DNA of 10,230 nt. Origin: Clostridia bacterium (GTDB taxonomy: Bacteria; Bacillota; Clostridia; Christensenellales; UBA1242). The translations under genes and the position numbers were made by a program. Below, piece after piece: positions 1-7,349 of the stretch (the first letter of the stretch is position 1; each line of letters starts with the position of its first letter). The notes beneath the pieces are model-generated. The model saw only the letters and a list, made by a program, of their open reading frames with translations. It did no database searches and was not told the DNA's origin. The stretch covers positions 1-10,230 of the forward strand of contig JAQVOQ010000036.1 in assembly GCA_028702545.1 (NCBI GenBank). The letters are read 5' to 3'.

Positions 1-547
1 GCACAACTTTTATTCCTACAAAACTAATCATAGCAACGAGTATTGGTAGTGCTCCCAAAATTACAAAAGTAATTTGAACATCTAGTCTAAATGCCATAAT
101 AGCGCCACCAATTAACATAATAGGCGCCGAGAACATCATTCTAATTATCATCATCGTAACTTGTTGCATTTGATTGATATCGCTTGTCGTCCTAGTTATT
201 AGGCTTGAAGTGCCAATTTTTTCAAAGTCGGTCTGGCTAAGATTTTGTACTTTTTCAAATAGTTTTTGCCTCAAAGTTTTACCAAAACCAAAAGCTATGT
301 AACTAGACAAATAACTGATAATAATTTCCGCCACCACAACACCAAAAACGGCAAGCATTGCAATAACCCCCTTTGCTATCATATCGGCAATAGGTGGGTC
401 AATGTTTGGCAGCCTTGGTATTAAGTTCACAACCTCTTTAAGTAGGTCGGGAATAAGTAGGTCGGCAAAACTTTTTGATATTATAAAAACTGCACTAATA
501 ATAAGTAGCACAGTATAAGGTTTTAAATTTTTCCAAAGTTTAAACAA
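1..547 (-). CDS. ABC exporter subunit, N-terminal transmembrane part (3' end beyond window)
   Basis: Reading leftward from TTG at 547-545, 182 codons are open to the window edge, so only the N-terminal part is present. The start is chosen because an AAAGGAG ribosome binding site (554-560) lies 6 bases upstream and no ATG is as well placed. The product begins MFKLWKNLKPYTVLL and has four likely membrane segments at about residues 10-32, 60-89, 134-153 and 158-181. Between the second and third is the cytoplasmic stretch RQKLFEKVQ...IGTSSLITRTTSDI (93-124), which is typical of type I ABC exporters with a fused ATPase domain (MsbA/BmrCD/YfiB-like). The Walker motifs would lie outside the window and are not seen. 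In Bacillota such proteins often occur as adjacent heterodimer pairs exporting drugs, lipids or peptides; the substrate here is unknown. Identity as an ABC exporter is strong, the subtype is inference. Confidence 0.85.
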   Translation of the reverse strand, partial: MFKLWKNLKPYTVLLIISAVFIISKSFADLLIPDLLKEVVNLIPRLPNIDPPIADMIAKGVIAMLAVFGVVVAEIIISYLSSYIAFGFGKTLRQKLFEKVQNLSQTDFEKIGTSSLITRTTSDINQMQQVTMMIIRMMFSAPIMLIGGAIMAFRLDVQITFVILGALPILVAMISFVGIKVV

Positions 548-582
548 GATGTTCTCCTTTTTTAATATATTACAAATGCAAG

Positions 583-609
583 TCTATACCAATGACTCAA
601 TTTTGTCAA
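583..609 (-). promoter_or_regulatory. Putative promoter of the ABC exporter gene
   Basis: On the minus strand a perfect TTGACA (604-609) is followed after 15 bases by TATAGA (583-588). An alternative -10, TAGACT, gives 17-base spacing with fewer matches. The predicted start of transcription would leave a leader of roughly 30 bases before the TTG start at 547. Spacing is short, so confidence is moderate. Confidence 0.5.
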
Positions 610-630
610 AAACTTTGTTGATAAACAAAG
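608..630 (-). terminator. Small intrinsic-terminator-like hairpin just upstream of the ABC promoter
   Basis: On the minus strand CTTTGTT (624-630) and AACAAAG (613-619) form a perfect 7-bp stem with a TATC loop, followed directly by TTTTT (608-612). It could stop transcription coming from the rhodanese locus before the ABC gene. Its T-run abuts the TTGACA -35 box, so it might instead be a regulator binding site. The stem is AT-rich and would be weak. Confidence 0.4.
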
Positions 631-715
631 CGATATTTGGCTTATTTGTACGCAAATTTTAAGCGTAAAATAAAAAATCCAATTTATCAATTAGATTTAT
701 TTATGTATTAAGACC

Positions 716-749
716 AAAAATGTTTAGCATTTTTTATAGTTATGCTAAA
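716..749 (-). terminator. Weak hairpin downstream of the rhodanese pseudogene
   Basis: On the minus strand TTTAGCAT (742-749) can pair with ATGCTAAA (723-730) across an 11-base loop, followed by CA and TTTTT (716-720). It lies about 20 bases after the stop of the rhodanese frame. The low GC content and long loop make it a weak candidate only. Confidence 0.3.
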
Positions 750-770
750 AAAATTTGTTTTATATCAAGT

Positions 771-1175
771 TTACATACTCCACCAAGCCTGAATTCCTCT
801 TAAAACAATATAAACTTGTTTAAAGCCATAATTTTTCATAAGAGAATAAGCTATATTTGTGCGATTGCCAGAATTGCAAATAATAACGGTGGTTTTTTGT
901 TTATCTAATTCGTCTAAAAGGCTTAGGTTGTTTTCAAACTGATAAAAGTCAATGTTTATATTAAATTCATCAATATGACCAGCATTATATTCTTGAGATG
1001 TTCTAATATCAACAAATTGATAATCCTCATCAAGCATCGTATTTAAGGTTTACACGCTTATGTTGTCGCTAGCAAATATGCTCGTTAAATTTATATTAAA
1101 TACCATAATAATTCCAACAAATAGCATAATAGCAGCGAGAGTTAGCGTGATAATCATATTCTTTTTATTTTTCAT
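771..1175 (-). pseudogene. Exported/membrane-anchored rhodanese-like protein, interrupted by in-frame TAA at codon 42
   Basis: An ATG at 1175-1173 has a good AAGGAAA site (1184-1190). Its frame encodes a Lys-rich N-terminus and a hydrophobic segment (about residues 8-26) ending near IFASD, i.e. a signal peptide (possible cleavage after Ala35) or anchor. It then reaches TAA at 1052-1050 (codon 42) and continues in the same frame for 92 more codons as a single-domain rhodanese: FVDIRTSQEYNAGHI, then the active-site loop CNSGNR with the catalytic Cys at codon 100, then GFKQVYIVLRGIQAW, ending at TAA 771-773. The full frame of 134 codons matches small extracytoplasmic rhodaneses, which handle sulfane sulfur. 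ISV-stop-TLNTML fits the usual start of such domains with one sense codon (e.g. Glu GAA) changed to TAA. The internal ATG at 1037 would yield 88 residues but has no SD and lacks the domain's first strand and the export signal. Recent pseudogene or sequencing error are the likeliest readings. Confidence 0.8.
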
Positions 1176-1201
1176 TTTAATAATTTCCTTTATATAATCT
1201 A

Positions 1202-1243
1202 GTTATAATATCATAACAAAATATATTGTATCACAACATATTT
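1202..1243. promoter_or_regulatory. Two adjacent operator-like palindromes in the rhodanese/recD2 divergent gap
   Basis: GTTATAATATCATAAC (1202-1217) is a 16-base palindrome with mismatches at two symmetric positions. Next to it, AAATATATTGT (1219-1229) and ACAACATATTT (1233-1243) are inverted arms matching at 10 of 11 positions around a 3-base centre. On the minus strand they cover the likely rhodanese promoter (TTGTGA at 1231-1236 and TATGAT at 1210-1215, spacing 15). This placement suits a repressor site. AT-rich DNA produces chance palindromes, so function is inference. Confidence 0.4.
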
Positions 1244-1299
1244 AAAAAAACCAAACATTTTATGTTTTTAATTATAAATTAGTATAGTTTTTTAAACGG

Positions 1300-1328
1300 T
1301 TGCTTTATTTGGCAATTTTCTATACAAT
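1300..1328 (+). promoter_or_regulatory. Putative promoter of recD2-comF
   Basis: TTGCTT (1300-1305) and TACAAT (1323-1328) are separated by 17 bases. Transcription would begin near 1335, about 20 bases before the recD2 ATG. The -10 box matches consensus at 5 of 6 positions, the -35 at 3 of 6. Confidence 0.55.
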
Positions 1329-1356
1329 ATAGGTATATAAAAAAAGGACTAGAAAA

Positions 1357-3600
1357 ATGATTTTAAAGGGCACAATAGAAGATGTAATTTATAGGAATAC
1401 AGACAACGGCTATACCGTTGTTTTAATTGACTGCTCTGGCGAACTTATTACTGCTGTTGGCAAATTTTCTAGCGCTAACGAGGGCGAGATTGTAGAAATT
1501 AAAGGTAATTTTGTTAAAAACGCTAAGTTTGGCGAGCAATTTGCAGCCGAGAGCGTAAAAGTTTTGCCGCCCAACACCTTAGAAGGCATAGAGAGATATT
1601 TAAGCAGTGGACTTATTAAGGGAATAGGACCAGTAACTGCAAGAAATATTGTAGATGCTTTTGGTGAAAACACGCTGGATGTAATAGAATTTAATCCTAT
1701 TGAATTAAAAAAAATAAAAGGTATTAGCGAGAGTAAGGCCGTGCAAATTGCAGAGGCTTTTAAAGAGATTAAAAAAATGCAAAATGCTGTTATGTTTTTG
1801 CAAGGGCACGGAATAACGACTAATATGGCGGTTAAAATTTATAAGCAGTACCAAGACCAAACTGAAAATATTTTACAAACTAATCCGTATAGGCTAGTTG
1901 AAGATATTGACGGCATAGGCTTTTTAACTGCCGACAAAATAGCACAAAAATTAGGCATTAGCCCATATAGCGAGTTTAGGTTTAGGGCGGGCGTATTACA
2001 TTTATTAAAAGAAAATGCAGAGAAAAATGGCAACACTTATCTTCCAGCCGATGAAATGGAGAGAGGAATTTCTAAACTTTTACAAGTAAAACTTGAAGAG
2101 CATATATCTTTAATTGAAGAGGTATTAAAAAGATTATTATTAGATAATGCAATAAAAGTTTTTGACCTTGATAGTCAAAAAATAATTATGCAAACCAAAT
2201 TTCATTTAATAGAAAGAGAGATTGCCGAAAGATTATTAATTTTAAATCAAAACTCAAAAACAACCCCACTAGATTTGACCACAGAGATTAATGAATATGA
2301 AAAAAAATATAAAGTAAAACTGCATTCTATGCAAAGAGAAGCAGTTGAAACGGCAATAAATAATGGTGTTAGCGTAATAACTGGTGGACCGGGCACGGGC
2401 AAAACAACCATTGTAAAATGTTTAATCAATTCTTTTAAAATGCAAGGTCAACAAATTTTGCTTTTAGCACCAACGGGAAGGGCTAGCAAGAGACTTAACG
2501 AAAGTACTGATTTTGAGGCGAGCACTATTCATAGAGCACTAGGCATTGACTTTCAAAACAATAGTACTAGCAACAACTTTTTTATATTCAACGAGCACAA
2601 CAAATTGCCAGCGGATGTCGTTATTGTAGACGAAGTTTCTATGGTGGATGCAAGCTTGATGTTTTACTTATTAAAAGCCATTAAAAAAACTGCAACTTTA
2701 GTACTAGTAGGCGACAAAAATCAGCTTCCAAGTGTGGGGGCAGGCAATGTGTTAGCCGATATTTTAAAGAGCAAAACAGTAAAAAGTATAGAGCTTACAA
2801 AAATTTATAGGCAAGACGCTAAGAGCCTTATAATAACCAATGCACACGCGATTAACAACGGCTATATGCCAGAACTTGACAATACTAGCAGTGACTTCTT
2901 TTTTGAAAACAAATCAGACCCTAATGAAATGCTTAGAACGGTTGTTGATTTAACAGTTAGTCGTATTCCAAATTATTTAAACATTGACTCGCTAAAAATT
3001 CAAGTGTTGGCGGCAATTCGCGCTGGTGCTTCGGGCGTTACAAATTTAAACAAAGAATTGCAATCATTTTTAAATCCAGCAAGTGCTAAAAAACCCGAAA
3101 TTATTACCGATTATACGACTTATAGAGTTGGCGACAAGGTTATGCAAACAACAAATAATTATAATCAAGAATGGGTTAAAGTTACGCATAATTACACTGA
3201 ACAAGGAAAAGGCGTTTTTAACGGCGACATTGGTTTTATTGAAGCGATTGATAGGGATACAAAAGAACTTATTATTCAATTTGAGGACGGCAGGCGTGCA
3301 AATTATGCAAGGAGCGATTTATACGATTTGATGCTTGCTTATGCTACGACTATTCATAAAAGTCAAGGCAGTGAGTTTGATGTTGTAATAATTCCAGTTT
3401 TGCCAGGTGCACCAACTATGATGACGCGAAACTTACTATACACAGCCGTTACTAGGGCTAAAAAAATGGTTGTTTTAGTCGGCACAAAATTTAACATTAA
3501 GCGAATGATAGACAATACTTACACAAAAACTCGTTACAGTATGCTTAGTCATTATTTGTTAGAGGCACAAAAGAACTTAAACTTTTTGTATGGTGCTTAG
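1357..3600 (+). CDS. recD2: RecD2 family ATP-dependent DNA helicase
   Basis: A 747-residue superfamily 1B helicase of the RecD2 type, which works without RecBC and unwinds DNA 5'-3' in recombination, repair and replication-fork maintenance. The start has AAAAAGGA 8 bases upstream. Domains in order: an N-terminal OB-like segment (about 1-70); helix-hairpin-helix repeats (LIKGIGPVTARNI near 86-98, LKKIKGISESKA near 117-128, and VEDIDGIGFLTADKIA near 181-196); Walker A GGPGTGKT (343-350); motif Ia APTGRASKRL (371-380); Walker B VDEVSM (424-429); motif III VGDKNQLPSVGAG (451-463); IYRQD (483-487); GDKVMQTTNNY (592-602); the UvrD-like C-terminal motifs AYATTIHKSQGSEFD (661-675) and LLYTAVTRAKK (693-703). 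Length and all motifs are normal for clostridial RecD2. The comF gene begins as this one ends, so the pair is likely cotranscribed and translationally coupled. Confidence 0.97.
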   Translation: MILKGTIEDVIYRNTDNGYTVVLIDCSGELITAVGKFSSANEGEIVEIKGNFVKNAKFGEQFAAESVKVLPPNTLEGIERYLSSGLIKGIGPVTARNIVDAFGENTLDVIEFNPIELKKIKGISESKAVQIAEAFKEIKKMQNAVMFLQGHGITTNMAVKIYKQYQDQTENILQTNPYRLVEDIDGIGFLTADKIAQKLGISPYSEFRFRAGVLHLLKENAEKNGNTYLPADEMERGISKLLQVKLEEHISLIEEVLKRLLLDNAIKVFDLDSQKIIMQTKFHLIEREIAERLLILNQNSKTTPLDLTTEINEYEKKYKVKLHSMQREAVETAINNGVSVITGGPGTGKTTIVKCLINSFKMQGQQILLLAPTGRASKRLNESTDFEASTIHRALGIDFQNNSTSNNFFIFNEHNKLPADVVIVDEVSMVDASLMFYLLKAIKKTATLVLVGDKNQLPSVGAGNVLADILKSKTVKSIELTKIYRQDAKSLIITNAHAINNGYMPELDNTSSDFFFENKSDPNEMLRTVVDLTVSRIPNYLNIDSLKIQVLAAIRAGASGVTNLNKELQSFLNPASAKKPEIITDYTTYRVGDKVMQTTNNYNQEWVKVTHNYTEQGKGVFNGDIGFIEAIDRDTKELIIQFEDGRRANYARSDLYDLMLAYATTIHKSQGSEFDVVIIPVLPGAPTMMTRNLLYTAVTRAKKMVVLVGTKFNIKRMIDNTYTKTRYSMLSHYLLEAQKNLNFLYGA

Positions 3601-3601
3601 T

Positions 3602-4366
3602 ATGAAAAATGTTTTATCAAAAATTAAAAAATTGTTTGTAAGTTTATTTACTACTATTAAAAGTGCGTTATTTGTAAAAGATATTAAATGCATTGCTTGC
3701 TCGTCGGAGCTTGATAAGCCAAACAAATACTGTATGTGTGAAGATTGCTTTGCAAAGTTGCCCTATAACAACGGTCACATTTGCTATAAGTGTGGCACAA
3801 ACATAGTAGGCAGTGGAAGCTATTGTCTAAATTGTAAAGACAGTCAAAAAGATTATGAATTTGCCCGCGCACCTTTTATATACGGCGGAGTTATTCAAAC
3901 GCTAATTTATAAACTAAAATATTCAAGAGGCAAATATTTAGCAAATTATTTAAGTTTATTTTTAGTGGATGAATTTATTAAAACAGATTGGCAAATTGAT
4001 GCTGTTGTACCCGTTCCGCTTTATATTAAGCGCGAAAAAAAGAGAGGATTTAATCAAGCGACACTACTTAGTAGTCAGTTTGAAAGTGTTTTAAATATTC
4101 CAGTAATAAGCAATAATTTGGTTAGGTTAAAAAACACTCCAACGCAAACAAAGCTAACCAAAATAGAGCGCAAAAACAACCTTGACAAAGCCTTTAAAGT
4201 ATTAGATAAAAAAGAGTTTAAAGGTAAAAATGTTTTGCTAATTGATGATGTTTTTACAACGGGAGCAACGACAGATGAGTGTAGCAAAGTTTTAAAAAGT
4301 GTAGGCGTTAAAAATATTTATGTTTTAACTTTGGCGCATGTAAAACTAGATATACCTATGTATTAA
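3602..4366 (+). CDS. comF: ComF family phosphoribosyltransferase-like protein
   Basis: A 254-residue ComF/GntX family protein. An N-terminal zinc-ribbon-like region has paired cysteines at 30/33, 44/46/49, 61/64 and 75/78. The C-terminal type I phosphoribosyltransferase domain carries the family signatures VVPVPLYIKREKKRGFNQ (135-152), TPTQTKL...ER..N...AF (179-198) and the PRPP-binding motif VLLIDDVFTTGATTDEC (211-227). In Bacillus, ComFC acts in DNA uptake during competence; relatives in non-competent bacteria have unclear roles, so a DNA-uptake or repair function here is inference. Two starts are possible. ATG 3602, one base after the recD2 stop, has a weak GGTG six bases upstream. ATG 3590 would overlap recD2 by 11 bases and add four residues. 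Neither has a good SD, so translation probably depends on ribosomes arriving from recD2. Confidence 0.9.
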   Translation: MKNVLSKIKKLFVSLFTTIKSALFVKDIKCIACSSELDKPNKYCMCEDCFAKLPYNNGHICYKCGTNIVGSGSYCLNCKDSQKDYEFARAPFIYGGVIQTLIYKLKYSRGKYLANYLSLFLVDEFIKTDWQIDAVVPVPLYIKREKKRGFNQATLLSSQFESVLNIPVISNNLVRLKNTPTQTKLTKIERKNNLDKAFKVLDKKEFKGKNVLLIDDVFTTGATTDECSKVLKSVGVKNIYVLTLAHVKLDIPMY

Positions 4367-4408
4367 AAAATTATTTTACAAAAAAGTTGTTTATTTAACT
4401 TAAAAGTT

Positions 4409-4437
4409 TTTACAATTAAGCAAAATGTGTGTAAAAT
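4409..4437 (+). promoter_or_regulatory. Promoter of secA
   Basis: TTTACA (4409-4414) and TAAAAT (4432-4437), each 5 of 6 to consensus, are exactly 17 bases apart. Transcription would start near 4444, leaving a leader of about 24 bases containing the SD. The same hexamers and spacing recur before prfB. Confidence 0.7.
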
Positions 4438-4467
4438 AATTAAGAATAAAATTAAAAGGAAAAAGTG

Positions 4468-7128
4468 ATGGGATTATTTAAATCAGACAATGATAGAAAC
4501 ATTGCAAAATTAAAAGTTATTGCAAACAAAGTAGAAGTTTTGCAAGAGGAATATAAATTAAAAAATGATGAAGAGCTAAAAGAAATCACGCAAATTTTAA
4601 AAACAAGATTGCAAAACGGCGAAACGCTAAATGATATTTTGCCGCAAGCTTATGCTGTGGTAAGAGAGGCGAGTGACAGAGTTTTGCATATGCGACATTA
4701 TTATGTGCAAATTTTAGGTGGTATTGCTTTGCATCAAGGTCGTATTGCCGAGATGAGAACAGGTGAAGGTAAAACATTGGTTGAAACTTTGCCCGCTTAT
4801 TTAAACGCACTTAGTGGCGAGGGCGTACACATTATTACTGTTAACGAATACCTTGCAAAGCGTGATGCTGAGTGGATGGGTAAAGTTTTTAAATTTTTAG
4901 GCTTAACAGTAGGCGTAACATTATCTGGCACTAACTCGCAAGAAAAGAAAAAAGCATACGAGTGCGATATAACTTATGGAACAAACTCAGAAATGGGCTT
5001 TGACTATTTGCGCGATAATATGGTAGTGCAAAAAGAAGCTAAATCACAAAGGGGTACAAACTTTGCAATTATAGATGAGGTTGATAGTATTTTAATTGAT
5101 GAAGCGAGGACTCCACTTGTTATAAGTGGTGCAGGTAACGGCTCTAAAAATGAAATGTATAACAAGGCGGCAGCTTTTGCTAAAACTTTAAAGTTAGATG
5201 CCGATGTTGAAATTGAAGAGGATAAAAAACAAATAAGGCTAACGGAAGCGGGCATTGCAAAAACTGAGCAATATTTTGCTCTAGAAAATCTGTCAGACCC
5301 CGATAATATGGAGCTTAACCATTATATTTTAAACGGACTAAAAGCTAAATATTTAATGAAGCGCGATTCTAATTACATCATTCAAAATGGTGAAGTTTTA
5401 ATAGTAGATGAGTTTACCGGACGCGTGCTTGCAGGTAGGCGTTTTAGTGATGGACTGCATCAAGCGATAGAAGCAAAAGAAGGCGTGCAAATTAAAAACG
5501 AAAATCGTACGATGGCGACTATAACTTATCAAAATTATTTTAAAGAATATAAAAAATTAAGTGGTATGACTGGTACTGCAAAAACAGAAGAGAGTGAATT
5601 TAACAAGATTTATGACCTTGATGTTGTTGTTATTCCAACAAATAAACCGATTGCAAGAGCAGATAGAAATGATGTTGTTTTTAAAACTATTGATGGCAAA
5701 AATAAAGCTGTAGTAAATGAAATTTTAAAAAGAAACAAAACAGGTCAACCAATGCTAGTCGGTACAACTACTGTTGATAAATCAGAAATGATTAGTAGAG
5801 CTTTGACAAAAGCGAAAGTTAAGCATGTTGTTTTGAACGCTAAAAATCACGAAAAAGAAAGTGAAATCGTAGCACAGGCGGGCAAACTAAATGCCGTTAC
5901 AATTGCTACAAATATGGCTGGTCGTGGTACTGATATTTTGCTTGGAGGAAACCCAGAGTTTTTAGCAAAACAAAAAATGAAGCAAGAGGGCTTTGAAGAT
6001 TATTATATTACTGAGAGTACATCTTATGCTCATAGTTTAGATGAAAAAGTTAATGAGGCTAAAAAACGCTATAGCGAATTATTTGAAGAGTTTAAAAAAC
6101 AAACCGATGCCGAAAAAGATGAGGTAATAAAAGCAGGTGGATTATTTGTTTTAGGAACAGAACGCCACGATAGTAGGCGTATTGATAATCAGTTAAGAGG
6201 TCGTTCTGGTCGTCAAGGCGACCCAGGCGAGAGCGTATTTTTCATTTCTCTTGAAGATGACCTTTCAAGATTGTTTGGTGGAGAGAGATTAAAAAGTATT
6301 GCAAATTTATTTAACTTGCCAGAAGATGAACCTATTACTAGTATGAAAATAATGTCTAGACAAATTGAACAAGCTCAAAAAAGAATTGAGGGCAGAAACT
6401 TTGCTGCTAGACGCGACATTTTGCAATTTGATAATGTGCTAGCAAAACAGCGTGATATCATTTATGCTGAGCGTAACAAAGTGCTTGCAGGATTAGATGT
6501 TCATCAAGAGATTTTAGATATGATTGAAGAGCAAGTATCTGCCATTGTAAGAACCTATATATCAAACGCAAAATTATATTCTGAGTGGAATTTAGAGGAA
6601 TTAAATAAAGGCTTAGAAGACACATTACTTCCTAAAGAAACAAACTTTATAACAGAAGACAACATTGAGGGTATGGAAGTAAAAAATGTTGTAGCACTTG
6701 TGTTTGATGAAGTTGTAAGGCGCTATGAAGAAAAAGCAGAAGAGGTTAAAGCACTAGGCATTAATATTGCTGATATTGAAAGAACAGTGCTATTAAAACA
6801 AGTTGACTTTATGTGGATAGACCATATTGATGCTATGACAATTTTAAGAAATGAAATCTTTACAAGAACTGACCCAATCACCTCTTACAAGCAAGAAGGT
6901 TTTGAGATGTTTGAGGATATGATTGAGCGTATTAGAAAAAATACTTCAACAATACTGCTAAATGGTAAAGTTGAAAGAACATCAATGGTAAGAAAACCTG
7001 TTCAAAACTTAGTAGCAGGGCCAGTAAAAGTAAAGACAGTTGTTAAAATAGGACCAAAAGTAGGGCGTAATGCCCCTTGTCCCTGTGGTTCGGGTAAAAA
7101 ATATAAAAATTGTTGTATGGATAAATAA
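4468..7128 (+). CDS. secA: Preprotein translocase ATPase SecA (short two-helix fingertip)
   Basis: An 886-residue housekeeping SecA, the cytoplasmic/peripheral motor that pushes unfolded preproteins through SecYEG. ATG 4468 is chosen over GTG 4465 because AGGA (4457-4460) is then 7 rather than 4 bases away. Visible are Walker A MRTGEGKT (96-103), Walker B region IIDEVDSILIDEARTP (201-216), the second motor motifs TNMAGRGTDILLGGNP (481-496) and RRIDNQLRGRSGRQGDPG (570-587), the helical scaffold/wing region (about 620-830), and a C-terminal zinc motif GRNAPCPCGSGKKYKNCC (866-883, Cys 871, 873, 882, 883) that binds SecB or ribosomes in other species. Odd point: where SecA proteins have LRxGIxLRxYxQxDP at the tip of the two-helix finger, this one reads LRNEIFTRTDP (793-803), about four residues shorter and without the tyrosine. 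The frame is clean on both sides. The last sense codon and stop lie inside an inverted repeat arm. Confidence 0.97.
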   Translation: MGLFKSDNDRNIAKLKVIANKVEVLQEEYKLKNDEELKEITQILKTRLQNGETLNDILPQAYAVVREASDRVLHMRHYYVQILGGIALHQGRIAEMRTGEGKTLVETLPAYLNALSGEGVHIITVNEYLAKRDAEWMGKVFKFLGLTVGVTLSGTNSQEKKKAYECDITYGTNSEMGFDYLRDNMVVQKEAKSQRGTNFAIIDEVDSILIDEARTPLVISGAGNGSKNEMYNKAAAFAKTLKLDADVEIEEDKKQIRLTEAGIAKTEQYFALENLSDPDNMELNHYILNGLKAKYLMKRDSNYIIQNGEVLIVDEFTGRVLAGRRFSDGLHQAIEAKEGVQIKNENRTMATITYQNYFKEYKKLSGMTGTAKTEESEFNKIYDLDVVVIPTNKPIARADRNDVVFKTIDGKNKAVVNEILKRNKTGQPMLVGTTTVDKSEMISRALTKAKVKHVVLNAKNHEKESEIVAQAGKLNAVTIATNMAGRGTDILLGGNPEFLAKQKMKQEGFEDYYITESTSYAHSLDEKVNEAKKRYSELFEEFKKQTDAEKDEVIKAGGLFVLGTERHDSRRIDNQLRGRSGRQGDPGESVFFISLEDDLSRLFGGERLKSIANLFNLPEDEPITSMKIMSRQIEQAQKRIEGRNFAARRDILQFDNVLAKQRDIIYAERNKVLAGLDVHQEILDMIEEQVSAIVRTYISNAKLYSEWNLEELNKGLEDTLLPKETNFITEDNIEGMEVKNVVALVFDEVVRRYEEKAEEVKALGINIADIERTVLLKQVDFMWIDHIDAMTILRNEIFTRTDPITSYKQEGFEMFEDMIERIRKNTSTILLNGKVERTSMVRKPVQNLVAGPVKVKTVVKIGPKVGRNAPCPCGSGKKYKNCCMDK

Positions 7129-7254
7129 CATTAAAAAATTGGGCAACTTCATCGTTAGCTGTGCGCCTTGCGTGACTAGTCATTTGCTTATGCAAACTCT
7201 TATCCACTCAAACCGCCCGAGCATTGAATTTGCGCCAATTTTTTAATGTTATTT
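7123..7254. repeat. 132-base element with perfect 20-base terminal inverted repeats
   Basis: AAATAACATTAAAAAATTGG (7123-7142) is perfectly inverted at 7235-7254. With one inserted base and one mismatch the match extends inward to about 30 bases per arm (to near 7151 and from near 7225). The interior (7152-7224) is visibly richer in G and C than the flanks and holds the palindrome GACTAGTC (7173-7180) and a small hairpin TTTGC-TTAT-GCAAA (7183-7196). The left arm includes the secA stop codon. No transposase, and no clear target duplication (only a TA next to each end), can be seen. It resembles a MITE or other short palindromic intergenic repeat; transcribed, it would form a long stem-loop. 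Confidence 0.75.
7220..7254 (+). repeat. First copy of a 35-base direct repeat (right arm of the element)
   Basis: Bases 7220-7254 recur at 7350-7384 with a single difference (A at 7223, C at 7353). The repeat contains TTGAATTTGCGCCAATTTTT followed by the rest of the inverted-repeat arm. The two copies are 130 bases apart. Confidence 0.85.
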
Positions 7255-7260
7255 TAAATG

Positions 7261-7285
7261 TTATTTACTGTATAACAGCAAATAA
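7261..7285. repeat. Near-perfect hairpin in the secA-prfB gap
   Basis: TTATTTACTGT (7261-7271) and ACAGCAAATAA (7275-7285) are inverted arms with one mismatch (7267/7279) around an ATA loop. No T-run follows on the plus strand, so it does not look like a terminator of secA. Confidence 0.5.
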
Positions 7286-7296
7286 AAACAAAAGCG

Positions 7297-7320
7297 AGCC
7301 TTGACCTTTGCCAAATTTAA
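7297..7320 (+). repeat. Degenerate third copy of the direct-repeat motif
   Basis: AGCCTTGA (7297-7304) is identical to 7350-7357. The following bases CCTTTGCCAAATTTAA are a shortened, diverged version of the same repeat. Support is by eye only. Confidence 0.35.
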
Positions 7321-7345
7321 CTCTTTATTTTTACGAGTTATTTTT
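7318..7345 (+). terminator. Possible intrinsic terminator downstream of secA
   Basis: TAACTC (7318-7323) pairs with GAGTTA (7335-7340) across an 11-base loop and is followed by TTTTT (7341-7345). The stem is short and the position, about 200 bases after the secA stop, is distant, so it is a modest candidate. Confidence 0.4.
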
Positions 7346-7349
7346 GAAT

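Noticed and set aside
771..1037. A short 88-residue rhodanese starting at ATG 1037 as the native gene
   Set aside because: No ribosome binding site precedes it. The in-frame upstream part has a good SD, a signal segment and the missing domain start.
1050..1052. Reassigned TAA codon in this organism
   Set aside because: comF, secA, tsaD and the Nudix gene all end at TAA at the family's usual length, so TAA is a stop here.
4384..4414. Terminator after comF
   Set aside because: AAGTT/AACTT can pair, but the stem is 5 bp, all but one pair A-T, and it merges into the secA -35. Too weak to call.
4465..4467. GTG start for secA
   Set aside because: It is only 4 bases from AGGA; the ATG immediately after has better spacing and codon.
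5004..5255. Antisense reading frames inside recD2, comF, secA and prfB (for example this one)
   Set aside because: They lie opposite strongly conserved coding sequence, lack ribosome binding sites and resemble no protein family.
7190..7246. Small peptide gene in the secA-prfB gap (ATG 7190, 18 codons)
   Set aside because: No SD is present and its end lies in the repeat arm, so it is more likely a by-product of the repeat.
7123..7254. Integron attC site
   Set aside because: The long imperfect palindrome is suggestive, but matching RYYYAAC and GTTRRRY core sites at the ends are absent and no integrase or cassette layout is present.
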